A stretch of 64,000 bases of DNA from Salana multivorans (GTDB lineage Bacteria; Actinomycetota; Actinomycetes; Actinomycetales; Beutenbergiaceae), in NCBI RefSeq assembly GCF_003751805.1, contig NZ_RKHQ01000001.1:1550001-1614000 (forward strand), written 5' to 3'. Positions 1 through 9,000 of the stretch are shown here, piece by piece; position 1 is the first letter of the stretch, and each line of letters begins with the position of its first letter. The notes under the pieces are model-generated. The model did not search any database. It was not told where the DNA came from and saw only the letters and a program-made list of their open reading frames with translations. Both the position numbers and the translations under genes were made by a program.

Positions 1-1014
1 AGGTACACGGCGCCGGAGCGCCGCGAGGTCGACATGGTGTTCCAGTTCGAGCACGTCGGCCTCGACCACGGCCCGCTCGGCAAGTTCGACCCGAAGCCGC
101 TCCACCTGCCCGACCTCAAGCGCAACTTCGCGCGCTGGCAGAAGGGCCTCGCGAAGGTCGGCGGCTGGAACTCGCTCTACTGGAACAACCACGACCAGCC
201 GCGCGTCCTCTCCCGCTGGGGCGACGACTCCGCCGAGCACCGCGTGGCCTCGGCCAAGACGCTCGGCACGGTCCTGCACCTGCACCGCGGCACGCCGTAC
301 GTGTACCAGGGCGAGGAGATCGGGATGCCGAACGCCGGCTTCACCTCGCTCGACTCCTACCGCGACCTGGAGTCGCTCAACTTCGTCGCCGACGCGGCGC
401 GGATGGGCATGACGGACGACGCGCTCATCGCCGGGCTCGCCGCCACCTCGCGGGACAACGCCCGGACGCCGGTCGCGTGGGACTCCTCGCCGAACGCGGG
501 CTTCACCACCGGCACCCCGTGGATCGGGCTGACCCCGGGCTGGGAGTCCGTCAACGTCGCGGCCCAGGCCGGCGACCCCGGCTCGGTCCTCGCCCACTAC
601 CGACGCCTCGTCGCGCTCCGCAAGGGGCGCGCGGGTCGCGAGGGGCTGGTCGCCGACATCGTCATCGACGGCGACTTCGAGCTGCTCGCCCCCGACCACG
701 AGCGGCTCTGGGCGTTCGTGCGGACGCTGCCCGTCGCCGAGGGCGACGCGGACGCCGACGGCGGGGCCGGCGAGGTCGCGGGACGCTCCGTCCTGCTGGT
801 CGCGAACCTCTCGTCGCAGCCGCTCGACGTCGACCTCGCCGCCGAGCTGGGCGAGGGTCTCGCCGGACGCGTGCGTGCGGCGTTCGCCGCGCGGGACGAG
901 GACGACGCGACGGTCGGTCCGGTGGTCGTCGCGTCCCACGCGGTGGCGGGCGTGCCTGACCGGGACGGTCGCCTCGCGCTGCGTCCCTGGGAGTCGGTCG
1001 CCTGGCTCGTCTAG
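1..1014 (+). CDS. GH13 alpha-glucosidase, 5' end outside window
   Basis: C-terminal 337 residues of a glycoside hydrolase family 13 enzyme that releases glucose from malto- or isomalto-oligosaccharides in the cytoplasm. The frame is already open at base 1, so the start and the catalytic Asp and Glu of the barrel lie beyond the left edge. Visible marks are WNNHDQPR at visible residues 61-68 (conserved region IV with the transition-state Asp), then GTPYVYQGEEIGM and RTPVAWD, and a final beta domain after the HYRRLVALRK helix. An Asp/Gly/Ala-rich insert sits in that last domain. A LacI regulator lies 4 kb downstream but nothing ties it to this gene. Exact substrate (maltose, isomaltose or sucrose) cannot be read from this part. 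Confidence 0.93.
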   Translation, partial: RYTAPERREVDMVFQFEHVGLDHGPLGKFDPKPLHLPDLKRNFARWQKGLAKVGGWNSLYWNNHDQPRVLSRWGDDSAEHRVASAKTLGTVLHLHRGTPYVYQGEEIGMPNAGFTSLDSYRDLESLNFVADAARMGMTDDALIAGLAATSRDNARTPVAWDSSPNAGFTTGTPWIGLTPGWESVNVAAQAGDPGSVLAHYRRLVALRKGRAGREGLVADIVIDGDFELLAPDHERLWAFVRTLPVAEGDADADGGAGEVAGRSVLLVANLSSQPLDVDLAAELGEGLAGRVRAAFAARDEDDATVGPVVVASHAVAGVPDRDGRLALRPWESVAWLV

Positions 1015-1019
1015 GCCCC

Positions 1020-1039
1020 CGGCGCACCCTCTGGCGCCG
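1020..1039 (+). terminator. Short hairpin after alpha-glucosidase
   Basis: Six-base G+C arms (1020-1025 and 1034-1039) around an 8-base loop, 5 bases after the stop codon. There is no T tract, as is common in high-GC actinobacteria. Confidence 0.4.
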
Positions 1040-1053
1040 CGGGCGACGCGCGT

Positions 1054-1059
1054 TATGCT
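1054..1059 (+). promoter_or_regulatory. Candidate -10 box TATGCT for MT0933-like gene
   Basis: TATGCT lies 86 bases before the ATG at 1146. This would give a leader of about 80 bases holding a small GACCC/GGGTC hairpin (1075-1087). No clear -35 box is seen. Confidence 0.35.
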
Positions 1060-1145
1060 CGCGGTGGATCGTGCGACCCGACGGGTCCAGGGCCTCTCGC
1101 AGGGGGCGGCCCGCGCATCGTGGCACGACCGGATCGGAGGCCAGC

Positions 1146-1325
1146 ATGGGCATCGACGACATCATCAACAAGGCCAAGGACGCTCTCGGTGGCGAGGAGG
1201 GTGTCGAGGAGAAGATCGAGCAGGCGCGCGAGTTCATCAAGGACAAGACGCCTGACAACATCGACGCCCTCGTCGACAAGGCCGCCGACGCCGCGCACAG
1301 CGCGGTCGACACCGACGGCAAGTGA
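1146..1325 (+). CDS. MT0933/Rv0909-like small protein (putative antitoxin family)
   Basis: Charged 59-residue protein starting MGIDDIINKAKDALGG, rich in Lys, Asp, Glu and Ala and predicted helical. This is the pattern of the MT0933_antitox family (PF14013), common in actinobacteria. The start is the ATG preceded by GGAGG at 1137-1141, which is better than upstream in-frame codons in non-conserved sequence. In mycobacteria the family is called an antitoxin because of a linked toxin gene, but no toxin-like gene flanks it here (alpha-glucosidase before, an opposite-strand membrane protein after). It stands alone between two terminators, so a stress or cell-envelope role is as likely. Function unproven. 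Confidence 0.8.
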   Translation: MGIDDIINKAKDALGGEEGVEEKIEQAREFIKDKTPDNIDALVDKAADAAHSAVDTDGK

Positions 1326-1353
1326 GCCGGAGCGCTCCACACAGCTAGTCCGC

Positions 1354-1394
1354 GACGGCGGGCACCCACCCCTCGGGATCGGGTGCCCGCCGTC
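1354..1394. terminator. Strong bidirectional hairpin terminator
   Basis: Perfect 14-base arms at 1354-1367 and 1381-1394 with a 13-base loop, between the convergent MT0933-like gene and the PQQ-like gene. No T tract. It could stop transcription in both directions. Confidence 0.75.
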
Positions 1395-1400
1395 GCCGCG

Positions 1401-1451
1401 TCCGGGGGCGTCCGGGGGCGGCCGGGTCCGCCGGCCGCCGGCCGCCGGCCG
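1401..1451. repeat. Short tandem repeats (2 x 10 bp, 3 x 7 bp)
   Basis: TCCGGGGGCG occurs twice in tandem (1401-1420), then CCGGCCG three times (1431-1451), in the non-coding gap between the terminator and the end of the opposite-strand gene. They look like slippage products. No coding role. Confidence 0.8.
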
Positions 1452-1465
1452 ACGGCCACCAGCCG

Positions 1466-2791
1466 CTAGCCGACGTCGACGACCAGACCCCCGCCGCTCG
1501 GCGCGAGCGTCGTGAGCAGGTCGGGGGACAGGCCGAGCACCGTCGGGCGACCCGTGCCGTCCGCGTCGCCGTCGAGCGCGACGGGGACGTCGCGCACCGA
1601 CCCGGTCGCGACGTCGAGGACGCGCAGTGCCGGGGCCGGTTCGGTCACCGGCACGACGAGGGCGGCGCCCGCGCCCCCCGCCTCCCCGAGCGGGCTCGCG
1701 TCCCCGACCCGGATGCCGGCCGACGGCGCCGTCCACCGGGTCGCCCCGTCGGCGAGCGAGACGGCCGTGACGGCGCCCGCGTCGTCCGACAGCAGGAGGA
1801 GGTCGCCGGCGACCGCCGCCGAGGACGGCGCCCGCGTCAGCTCGAACGACCCCGTGACGTGACCGTCGCGCACCACCTGGACGAGCGTCCGGGCGATGAC
1901 GACGGTCGGTGCCGGCTCCCCGGCCACCTCGGCCCCGGCCAGCGGCAGCCCGGTGACCGCCAGGACCGGCGACCCGGCCGGCAGGTCGTCGGGAAGCGCG
2001 ACCGGTGCGCAGCCGATCATCTTCCCGGTGTCGAGGTCGAGCGTCACGACCTCGGCGTCGTGGTCGTGCCAGACGACCGCCACGACGTCGACGCCGTCGT
2101 ACCCGGCGTAGCTCGCGTCACGCCACGCCCAGGTCCGCGGCGGCTCGACGGGGTCCGCGAGCTGGTCGCCCGGCGACTCGTCGGAGGCCTCGTCGGCGCC
2201 GTCGACGGACGCGAGCAGCCGGGGGTGCACGACGACCGTCGTCGCCGGGTCGGCGGTGCGCAGCGAGCCCGTCGCCGCGACGACGGCGTGCCCAGCCGGC
2301 GAGGCGTCCGCGACGCTCGCGTCGAGCGCGGCGACGACCGGGCCGACGGTGACGCCGAGCTCGGCGAGGGCCGAGACCAGCCCGGGCGGCGGGCCGGCCA
2401 CGCTCGCCGGGTCGAGGATCGGGACGACCGGGTCGTCGTGGACGATGCCGAGCCGGTCGAGGCGTTCGAAGCCGGAGCCGCAGGTGAGGTCGTCTGCCCG
2501 GTGCGCGAACCAGCCGGCGACGGCGGCGCGTCCGCCCGGCGTCGCCGCGACGACGCCGAGCACCAGGACGAGACCCGCCCCGACCGCCAGCGGCCACCGC
2601 CGCGCCGCCGGGTGCGCCGGTGGCGTCGTCCCCGGGCCGTCCGGTACGTCCGGGCCGTCCGCCGCGAGCCGTCGCGCGCGGTTGCGCTCGAGCGTCCGAC
2701 GGCCCCGCGCCGCGCGCATCGCCTCGCGCGACGGCCCGCTCGCGCGCCCGCGCGACGGCCCGGGGGACGGGCCGGGCGACGGGGTGCTCAT
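1466..2791 (-). CDS. Membrane-anchored PQQ-like beta-propeller protein
   Basis: 441 residues. A disordered, Arg/Pro-rich cytoplasmic N-terminus (about 1-60) is followed by one membrane helix (about 64-82, WPLAVGAGLVLVLGVVAAT). An extracellular domain then carries repeated short beta motifs such as VVTLDLDTGKMIGC, VTAVSLADGATRW and LRVLDVATGSVRD, the signature of PQQ-like or quinoprotein-type beta-propellers. No enzymatic residues are recognisable, so it probably binds ligand or scaffolds. The ATG at 2791 has a -10-like TACGCT 7 bases upstream and no ribosome site, so it is likely leaderless. Similar architectures occur at 48703 and 52354. It is divergent from the epimerase across only 19 bases. 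Confidence 0.75.
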   Translation of the reverse strand: MSTPSPGPSPGPSRGRASGPSREAMRAARGRRTLERNRARRLAADGPDVPDGPGTTPPAHPAARRWPLAVGAGLVLVLGVVAATPGGRAAVAGWFAHRADDLTCGSGFERLDRLGIVHDDPVVPILDPASVAGPPPGLVSALAELGVTVGPVVAALDASVADASPAGHAVVAATGSLRTADPATTVVVHPRLLASVDGADEASDESPGDQLADPVEPPRTWAWRDASYAGYDGVDVVAVVWHDHDAEVVTLDLDTGKMIGCAPVALPDDLPAGSPVLAVTGLPLAGAEVAGEPAPTVVIARTLVQVVRDGHVTGSFELTRAPSSAAVAGDLLLLSDDAGAVTAVSLADGATRWTAPSAGIRVGDASPLGEAGGAGAALVVPVTEPAPALRVLDVATGSVRDVPVALDGDADGTGRPTVLGLSPDLLTTLAPSGGGLVVDVG

Positions 2792-2797
2792 GCCGCG

Positions 2798-2804
2798 TAG
2801 CGTA
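2798..2804. promoter_or_regulatory. Overlapping divergent -10 boxes
   Basis: TAGCGT on the + strand (2798-2803) ends 7 bases before the GTG at 2811. TACGCT on the - strand (2804 down to 2799) ends 7 bases before the ATG at 2791. One 7-base core would serve two leaderless genes. Confidence 0.6.
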
Positions 2805-2810
2805 GGGCGT

Positions 2811-3803
2811 GTGAGCGCACTGCGAGTCCTCTTCCTCGGCGGCACCGGCACGATCTCCTCGGCGGTCTCCCCGCTCGCGGTGGCCAGCGGCATCGACCTG
2901 ACCCTCGTCACCCGCGGCCAGTCATCGCGGCACGCGATCCCCGAGGGCGCCCACCACCTCCAGGCCGACGTGCGCGACCCCCGCGCGCTGCGCGAGGCGC
3001 TCGGCGGGCGGGAGTGGGACGTCGTCGTCGACTGGCTCGCCTTCCACCCCGACAACGTCCGCGACGACCTCGAGACGTTCGACGGCCGCACGGGCCAGCT
3101 CGTCGTCATCAGCTCGGCGTCCGCGTACGAGACGCCGCCGCGGCGGGTGCCCGTGACGGAGTCGACGCCGCTGCGCAACCCGTTCTGGGAGTACTCGCGG
3201 AACAAGATCGCCGTCGAGGACGTGCTCGTCCAGGCCTACCGCGAGCGCGGCTTCCCGATGACGATCGTGCGCCCCTCCCACACCTACGACCGCACGAAGC
3301 CGCCGTTCAGCGAGGGCTGGACGCTCGTCGAGCGGCTGCGCCGCGGCGCCGAGGTCGTCGTCCACGGGGACGGGACGTCGCTGTGGACGCTCACGCACCA
3401 CGAGGACTTCGCGCGCGGGTTCGTCCCGCTGCTGGGCAGCTCGCGGGCGATCGGCGAGGCCGTCCACATCACGTCCGACGACGTGCTGTCCTGGAACCAG
3501 ATCGTCGGCGTCCTCGCCGATGCCGCCGGTGCGCCGGAGCCCCGGATCGTCCACGTGCCGTCGGACGCGATCCACGCCGTCGACGAGCGCTGGGGCGAGA
3601 GCCTGCTCGGCGACAAGGCGCACTCGATGATCTTCGACAACGCCAAGCTCCGCTCGCTCGTGCCCGGCTACCGCGCCACCATCCCGTTCGAGCTGGGTGC
3701 CCGCGAGATGCTCGCCTGGTACGACGCGGACCCTGCGCGTCGCGTCGTCGACCCGGTCTGGGAGGCGCGCCTCGACTCGCTCGTCGAGCGGTTCCGGGTC
3801 TAG
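2811..3803 (+). CDS. NAD-dependent epimerase/dehydratase (extended SDR)
   Basis: 330 residues, Rossmann fold. The N-terminal LFLGGTGTISS is the glycine-rich NAD(P)-binding loop (about 7-17). YSRNKIAVED (about 129-138) holds the Tyr-x-x-x-Lys catalytic pair of extended short-chain dehydrogenases, and HHEDFARGFVPLL resembles sugar-nucleotide epimerases and bacterial RNA-binding-like SDRs. It probably oxidises or epimerises a sugar or sugar nucleotide in the cytosol; the substrate is unknown. The GTG start is chosen because translation upstream is not conserved in type and a -10 box lies 7 bases before it. Glycerate kinase follows after 13 bases, so the two are likely co-transcribed. Confidence 0.85.
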   Translation: MSALRVLFLGGTGTISSAVSPLAVASGIDLTLVTRGQSSRHAIPEGAHHLQADVRDPRALREALGGREWDVVVDWLAFHPDNVRDDLETFDGRTGQLVVISSASAYETPPRRVPVTESTPLRNPFWEYSRNKIAVEDVLVQAYRERGFPMTIVRPSHTYDRTKPPFSEGWTLVERLRRGAEVVVHGDGTSLWTLTHHEDFARGFVPLLGSSRAIGEAVHITSDDVLSWNQIVGVLADAAGAPEPRIVHVPSDAIHAVDERWGESLLGDKAHSMIFDNAKLRSLVPGYRATIPFELGAREMLAWYDADPARRVVDPVWEARLDSLVERFRV

Positions 3804-3816
3804 CGGCGCCCGCGCC

Positions 3817-4944
3817 ATGAGGGTCGTCTGCGCGCCCGACTCGTTCAAGGAGTCGATGACGGCGGCCGAGGCCGCGGCCGCGATGGCCCGCGGCGTGCGC
3901 CGGGCGCTGGCTCGCGCGGTCGCGGACCTCGACGTCAGGACCGTGCCGATGGCGGACGGCGGCGAGGGCACGACCGAGGCCGTCGTGGACGCGCGCGGCG
4001 GCCGCCTCGTCCCGGCGCGGGTGCGCGACGCGCTGGGCCGCCCGGCCGTCGGCGTCCTCGGCCTCGTGGACGACCTCGCCGTGATCGAGGTGGCCTCGGC
4101 GGTGGGGCTCGGCGTGATCGCCCCCGCCGACCGGGACCCGCTGCGCGCCTCGTCGCACGGTGTCGGCGACCTCGTCCGGGCGGCGCTCGACGCCGGTGTC
4201 GCCCGCCTCCTCGTCGGGCTCGGCGGCTCGGCGACCAACGACGGCGGCGCGGGCATGGTCGCCGCCCTCGGCGGTGTGCTGCGCGACGCGACCGGCCGCG
4301 CGGTGCCGGCCAGCCCGGACCACCTGGCCGGTGTCGCCGCGCTCGACCTGTCCGGGCTGGACCCGCGGCTCGCCGACGTCGAGATCACGCTCGCCTGCGA
4401 CGTGACGAACCGCCTGCTCGGCCCGTCCGGCGCCACCGCCGTCTTCGGTCCGCAGAAGGGCGTGCGCGCCGGCGACGTCGCGCTGCTCGACGCGGCGCTG
4501 GCGACCTGGGCCGACGCGCTGGAGGCGGCGACCGGCCGCGCCGTCCGGACGCTGCCGGGCTCCGGAGCCGCCGGTGGTCTCGGCGCCGCGTTCCTCGCCC
4601 TCGGCGCGGCCCGGCGGCCCGGGGTCGAGGTCGTGGCGGAGGCGGTCGGGCTGGCGGCGGCGGTGGCCGGCGCCGACCTCGTGCTCACGGGCGAGGGCGC
4701 GATCGACGAGCAGACGCTCGCCGGGAAGACGCCCGCGGGTGTCGCGGCGCTCGCGCTCCGGCACGGCGTCCCGGTGCTCGCGTTCGCGGGGCGCGTCGGA
4801 CCGGGCGCCGACCTGCTGCTGGAGCGCGGCGTCGCCCGCGTCGTCGGGATCACGCCCGACGGGACACCGCCAGCCGTCGCGCTTCGCGAGGGCCCGGGGA
4901 ACCTCGAGCGCGCCGTCGCGGCGGCGCTCGCCGACCGGGCCTAG
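3817..4944 (+). CDS. Glycerate kinase (type 1, GlxK/GarK family)
   Basis: 375 residues, the normal length for family PF02595, which phosphorylates D-glycerate with ATP to feed glyoxylate or sugar-acid breakdown into glycolysis. Hallmarks are the start MRVVCAPDSFKESMTA, PMADGGEGTTEA (about 47-58), LLVGLGGSATNDGGAGM and LTGEGAIDEQTLAGKTP near the C-terminus. It follows the epimerase by 13 bases without a visible ribosome site. Its stop codon overlaps that of the convergent LacI gene in the palindrome CTAG (4941-4944). The regulator next door may act on this pair, which is an inference from position only. Confidence 0.95.
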   Translation: MRVVCAPDSFKESMTAAEAAAAMARGVRRALARAVADLDVRTVPMADGGEGTTEAVVDARGGRLVPARVRDALGRPAVGVLGLVDDLAVIEVASAVGLGVIAPADRDPLRASSHGVGDLVRAALDAGVARLLVGLGGSATNDGGAGMVAALGGVLRDATGRAVPASPDHLAGVAALDLSGLDPRLADVEITLACDVTNRLLGPSGATAVFGPQKGVRAGDVALLDAALATWADALEAATGRAVRTLPGSGAAGGLGAAFLALGAARRPGVEVVAEAVGLAAAVAGADLVLTGEGAIDEQTLAGKTPAGVAALALRHGVPVLAFAGRVGPGADLLLERGVARVVGITPDGTPPAVALREGPGNLERAVAAALADRA

Positions 4945-5963
4945 GACTCGGCCGGCGGGGCCGCGACGGAGCCGCGGTCGGTGAGCTGCGGGGGAAGGAG
5001 CCGAACGTCGGCGGGGGTGTCGTCGTCCGCGCCGCCGGCCAGGCGCTCCATGAGCATGCCGACGGCCAGCCGCCCGATCAGCTCGCCGGGCAGGTCGATG
5101 CCGGTGGTCGGCACGGCGTGGGAGCTGGCCACGTCCTGCGGGCCGACGGAGATGAGCGAGACGTCGCGCGGGATGCGCAGGCCGCGTCGGTCCAGGTGCG
5201 AGACCACGTGCTCCAGCGCCAGCTCGTTGTGCACGACGATCCCCGTGACGTCCGGGTGCCGCGCGAGCAGGGCGTCGACCGCGCGGACGGCGCCGGCCGA
5301 CGTGCTCTCCATGGCGATCTCGACGTGGGCGACGCCGGCCTCCTCGGCCCCGCGCGCGAACCCGGTGCGCATCCGCTCCGCGTACGACGCGTGCCGGGCC
5401 AGCACCTCCTGCGGTGCGCCGAGCAGCGCGACGCAGCCGTGGCCGTGCTCGACGAGCGTGCGCGCCGCGAGCCCGCCCGCCCGCTCGAAGTCGAGGTCGA
5501 TGCAGCTCAGCCCCGTCGGGTCGTTCGGCAGACCGATCAGGACGACCGGGGCCGGCAGCTCGCGCAGCGTCGCGAGCCGGGAGTCCTCGGACTCGATGTC
5601 CATGACGACGAGCCCGTCGATCATCGCCGAGCGCGTGACGCGGGCGAGGTGGGAGTCGTCGCCGTGCGTCACGAGCAGGACGTCGTAGCTGCGCTCGTGC
5701 GCCTCGGCCGTGATGCCGGCGACGAACTGCATGATGACGCTGAGGTCGACCCCGGGCCGGAGCGGTGCCATCAGCCCGAGCACGTTCGTCTGCGCCATCG
5801 CGAGCGCGCGCGCCGAGGCCTGCGGGCTGTAGCCGAGCACCTCGACCGCGCGCTCGATCCGCTCCCGGGTCTTCTCCGAGATGGGGCGCTTGCCGGACAG
5901 GGCGTAGCTCACCGTCGAGAGGGAGACGCCCGCCTCGCGTGCGACGTCGGCGATCGTGACCAC
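4941..5963 (-). CDS. LacI-family transcriptional regulator
   Basis: 340 residues. Residues 1-50 hold the LacI helix-turn-helix and hinge (VTIADVAREAGVSLSTVSYALSG, split by the first turn, then ISEKTRERI), followed by the periplasmic-binding-protein-like sugar domain ending near RGSVAAPPAES. Start set at GTG 5963, with GGAAGGGGG about 6 bases upstream. A longer frame adds only an atypical MRDCGAAS segment. A GAGACT -10-like box (5999-6004, read on the - strand) would give a leader of about 30 bases. A 13-base dyad, CTCGC-acc-GCGAG at 6002-6014, overlaps it and could be an autoregulatory operator. The effector is unknown, probably a sugar or sugar acid. Confidence 0.93.
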   Translation of the reverse strand: MVTIADVAREAGVSLSTVSYALSGKRPISEKTRERIERAVEVLGYSPQASARALAMAQTNVLGLMAPLRPGVDLSVIMQFVAGITAEAHERSYDVLLVTHGDDSHLARVTRSAMIDGLVVMDIESEDSRLATLRELPAPVVLIGLPNDPTGLSCIDLDFERAGGLAARTLVEHGHGCVALLGAPQEVLARHASYAERMRTGFARGAEEAGVAHVEIAMESTSAGAVRAVDALLARHPDVTGIVVHNELALEHVVSHLDRRGLRIPRDVSLISVGPQDVASSHAVPTTGIDLPGELIGRLAVGMLMERLAGGADDDTPADVRLLPPQLTDRGSVAAPPAES

Positions 5964-5998
5964 GCGTGCCCCCTTCCCTCGACGTGATGCGGCACCAC

Positions 5999-6014
5999 AG
6001 TCTCGCACCGCGAG
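5999..6014 (-). promoter_or_regulatory. LacI-gene promoter with overlapping dyad
   Basis: A GAGACT hexamer (5999-6004, complement) is overlapped by the inverted repeat CTCGC/GCGAG (6002-6014). This position suits autorepression. It is not the classical LacI-family operator consensus, so treat it as a candidate. Confidence 0.3.
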
Positions 6015-6023
6015 TCGGACCGG

Positions 6024-9000
6024 TCAGACCTCGGCGAGGGCCTTGCGGATCCGTTTGGCCGAGACCGTCTCGCGCGTGCCGAGCTGCTGCGCGAACAGCG
6101 ACACCCGCAGCTCCTCGAGCTGCCACCGCGCCTGGGCGACCCGCGCGCGCCGGACGGGGGAGAGCGACGGCGCGTCGACCGCGTCGATCTCGCCGGCGAG
6201 CTGCTCGACCTCCCAGGCGAGCGTCGCGTCCCGGCTCGGGTTCGCCGCGGCCTTCTCGACGCGGGAGGCGTCCGCTCGCAGGTACCGCACGAGGTCGCGC
6301 AGCCGCTCCGGCGGGGTTCGCGCCACGAACCCCGGGTAGACCAGCGACGCGGCGTGCTCGCGCACCTCCTGGAGCGTCCGGAGCAGGGCCATCGACGTCG
6401 TGCGCTTGACCAGCGCCTCCAGCTCGCGGAACGCGACCAGGGCCTCGACGACGCGGGCGACCACTCCGTAGACCGCGTCCTCCAGGTGGTCGCGCACGTC
6501 GGAGCGGACGGTCCGGTAGGCGACGTCGCCGCGGACCGCCGCGAGATCGACGCCGGCCGTGAGCTGGGCGATCGCCGCGGCCTGGACGTCGCGGACGAGG
6601 TCGGCGGTGCTGCGGTACGGGCTGGCGGCGAGCGTCAGCGCCTCGCGGCCGGTCCAGCGCGAGGTCACGCGCCCCTCGGTCAGCGCCAGCTCCGCGAGGA
6701 GCAGCTCCCGCACGCCGGCCGCGTGCGAGGCGTCGGCCTGCTCGGCGTCGGCCAGGACCCGCAGCGCGACCGTCGGCTCGCCTCCCGGCCCGTCGCCGCG
6801 CCGCTCGACAACCAGCGCCGGATACCCCGTGACCTCGAGCCCGCCGGTCACGGTCGACACCTCGCGCGGGATGCTGCGCCCGGTGAGGTCGGCCCAGGTC
6901 GCCACCCGGTCGAGCTCCACGGCCTCGTTGGTGGTGAGGCCGCCGGCCCGCGGCGGACCCGGGCGTCCCGGGGCGGACTCCGCGGAGGCCGCCCTCGCGT
7001 CCGTCGGGCCCGCGTCGGTGCGCGCGTCGCGCAGCGCCCGGCGCACGGCCGACTGCACCGCCGCCTGGGACTGCGCGGCGAGCCGGCGCTGGAGGTAGGC
7101 CAGGTCCGCCGACTCCCCGAGGACCGCCCCGCGCTCGCCGAGCACCCGGAACGTCATCCGCAGGTGCGACGGCAGCCGGTCGGGGACGTCGTCGAACGCC
7201 GCCCGGTCGACCACGACCCCGCGGACCTCGCGCAGCGCCGCCGCGAACGCGTCGACGAACGACGGGGCGCCCTCCGGGGCCGGCGCGACCTCCGACCAGG
7301 CCGGCAGGTGGGCGAGGGCGGCGCGGGCCGTGTCCGGGGCCGGGACGAGCTGGACCCTGACCTGCTTGGGCAGCGCCCGGATCGTGGCCGTCGCCAGCTC
7401 GGGCAGCAGCTCGGGGACCAGCCAGTCGAACCCGTCGGGCCGCAGCCGCGGCAGGACGGCGAGGGGCACGTGCACGGTGACGCCGTCCGCGTCCTGGCCC
7501 GGCGTGAACTGGTAGGTCAGCGGCAGCTCGACCTCCCCGCCGCCGACGAGCGACTGGCGCCACAGGGCCGGCAGCCCCGACTGGTCGACCTCGGCGTGGC
7601 CGGGCACGAGCAGGTCGAGGTCGTAGGTGAGCAGGTCCGGCGTCGCGCGCCGGGCGTCCTTCCACCAGGCGTCGAACGCGCGCGCGGTCGTGACGTGCTC
7701 CGGCAGACGCTCGTCGAAGAAGTCGACGAGCGTCTCCTCGTCGGCCAGCAGGTCGAGGCGACGCGTGCGCTCGGCCAGCTCGGCCGCGTCGGCCCGCAGC
7801 TCGCGGTTGCGCGCGGCGAACCGGTGGTGCGTCGTCCACGCCTCCTCGACCAGCGCGTGCCGGATGAACATCTCGCGCGCCAGCTCGGGCTCGACGCGCG
7901 CGTAGGGCACGATCCGGTCGGCGACGATCGGGACGCCGAACAGCGTCACCTTCTCGTGGCACATCGCGGCGCCCTGCTTGCTCGACCAGTACGGCTCGGA
8001 GAACGTGCGCTTCACCAGGTGCGGCGCGAGCTTCTCCGCCCACTCGGGCTCGATGCGCGCGTTCTGCCGTCCGAAGAGGCGCGAGGTCTCCACCAGCTCC
8101 GCCGCCATGACGAAGGCCGGCGGCTTGCGCGCGATGCTCGACCCCGGCCACGGGACGAACCGCGCCCCGCGTGCGCCGGCGTACTCGCGGCGCCGCTCGT
8201 CCCAGCTCCCGACGTGGGACAGGAGGCCGGACAGCACCGCCTGGTGGATGCCGTCGGCGTCCATCCGCCGCCGGCGCACGACGCCCGCCTCCGCCGTCCC
8301 GTCGAGGTGACGCGCCCCCCGGCCCCGGATGCCGGCGGCCGCGGCGAGCTGTCGGAGCTGGGCGTGGACGTCCTGCCACTCCCGGACGCGGAGGAAGTGG
8401 AGGTACTCCCGCCGGCACGTCCGCCGGAACGCGCTCGAGCCCATGACCGACTGCTGGTCCTGCAGGTAGTCCCACAGCACGACGAGCGCGAGCAGGTCGG
8501 AGCCGGGCACGACGAACCGGCGGTGCGCCTCGTCGGCCTGCTGCTGCGCGTCGAGCGGGCGCTCGCGGACGTCCTGCGCCGACAGCGCCGAGACGATGAC
8601 CATGACCTCGTCGACGACGCCGAGCCGGTCGGCCTCGATGAGCATGCGGCCCAGCCGCGGGTCGATCGGGAGCTGGGCCAGGACGCGTCCGGTCCGGGTC
8701 AGCCTGACCTCGCCGCCTCGCGCGTCCGACCCGTCCGCGTCGTCGTCGATCGCGCCGAGCTCGGTGAGCAGGGTGACACCGTCGCGGATGGCCCGCAGCT
8801 CGGGCGGCTCGACGAACGGGAAGTCCTCCATCCGTCCCAGCCCGAGCGCGGCCATCTGCAGGATGACGCTCGCGAGCGAGGTGCGCAGGATCTCCGGCTC
8901 GGTGAACTCGGGACGGCGCTCGAAGTCGTTCTCGGAGTAGAGCCGGATCGCGATGCCGTCGGCGACGCGGCCCGAGCGGCCGGAGCGCTGGTTCGCGCTC

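Noticed and set aside
1054-1145. Upstream in-frame starts for the MT0933-like gene (from 1071)
   Set aside because: The extension is Arg-rich and unlike the family. GGAGG before ATG 1146 fits the start.
3469-8475. Long - strand frame (about 1670 codons) over glycerate kinase, LacI and hrpA
   Set aside because: Arg/Ala-rich shadow of hrpA and of the other genes; no conserved motif. Real proteins occupy other frames.
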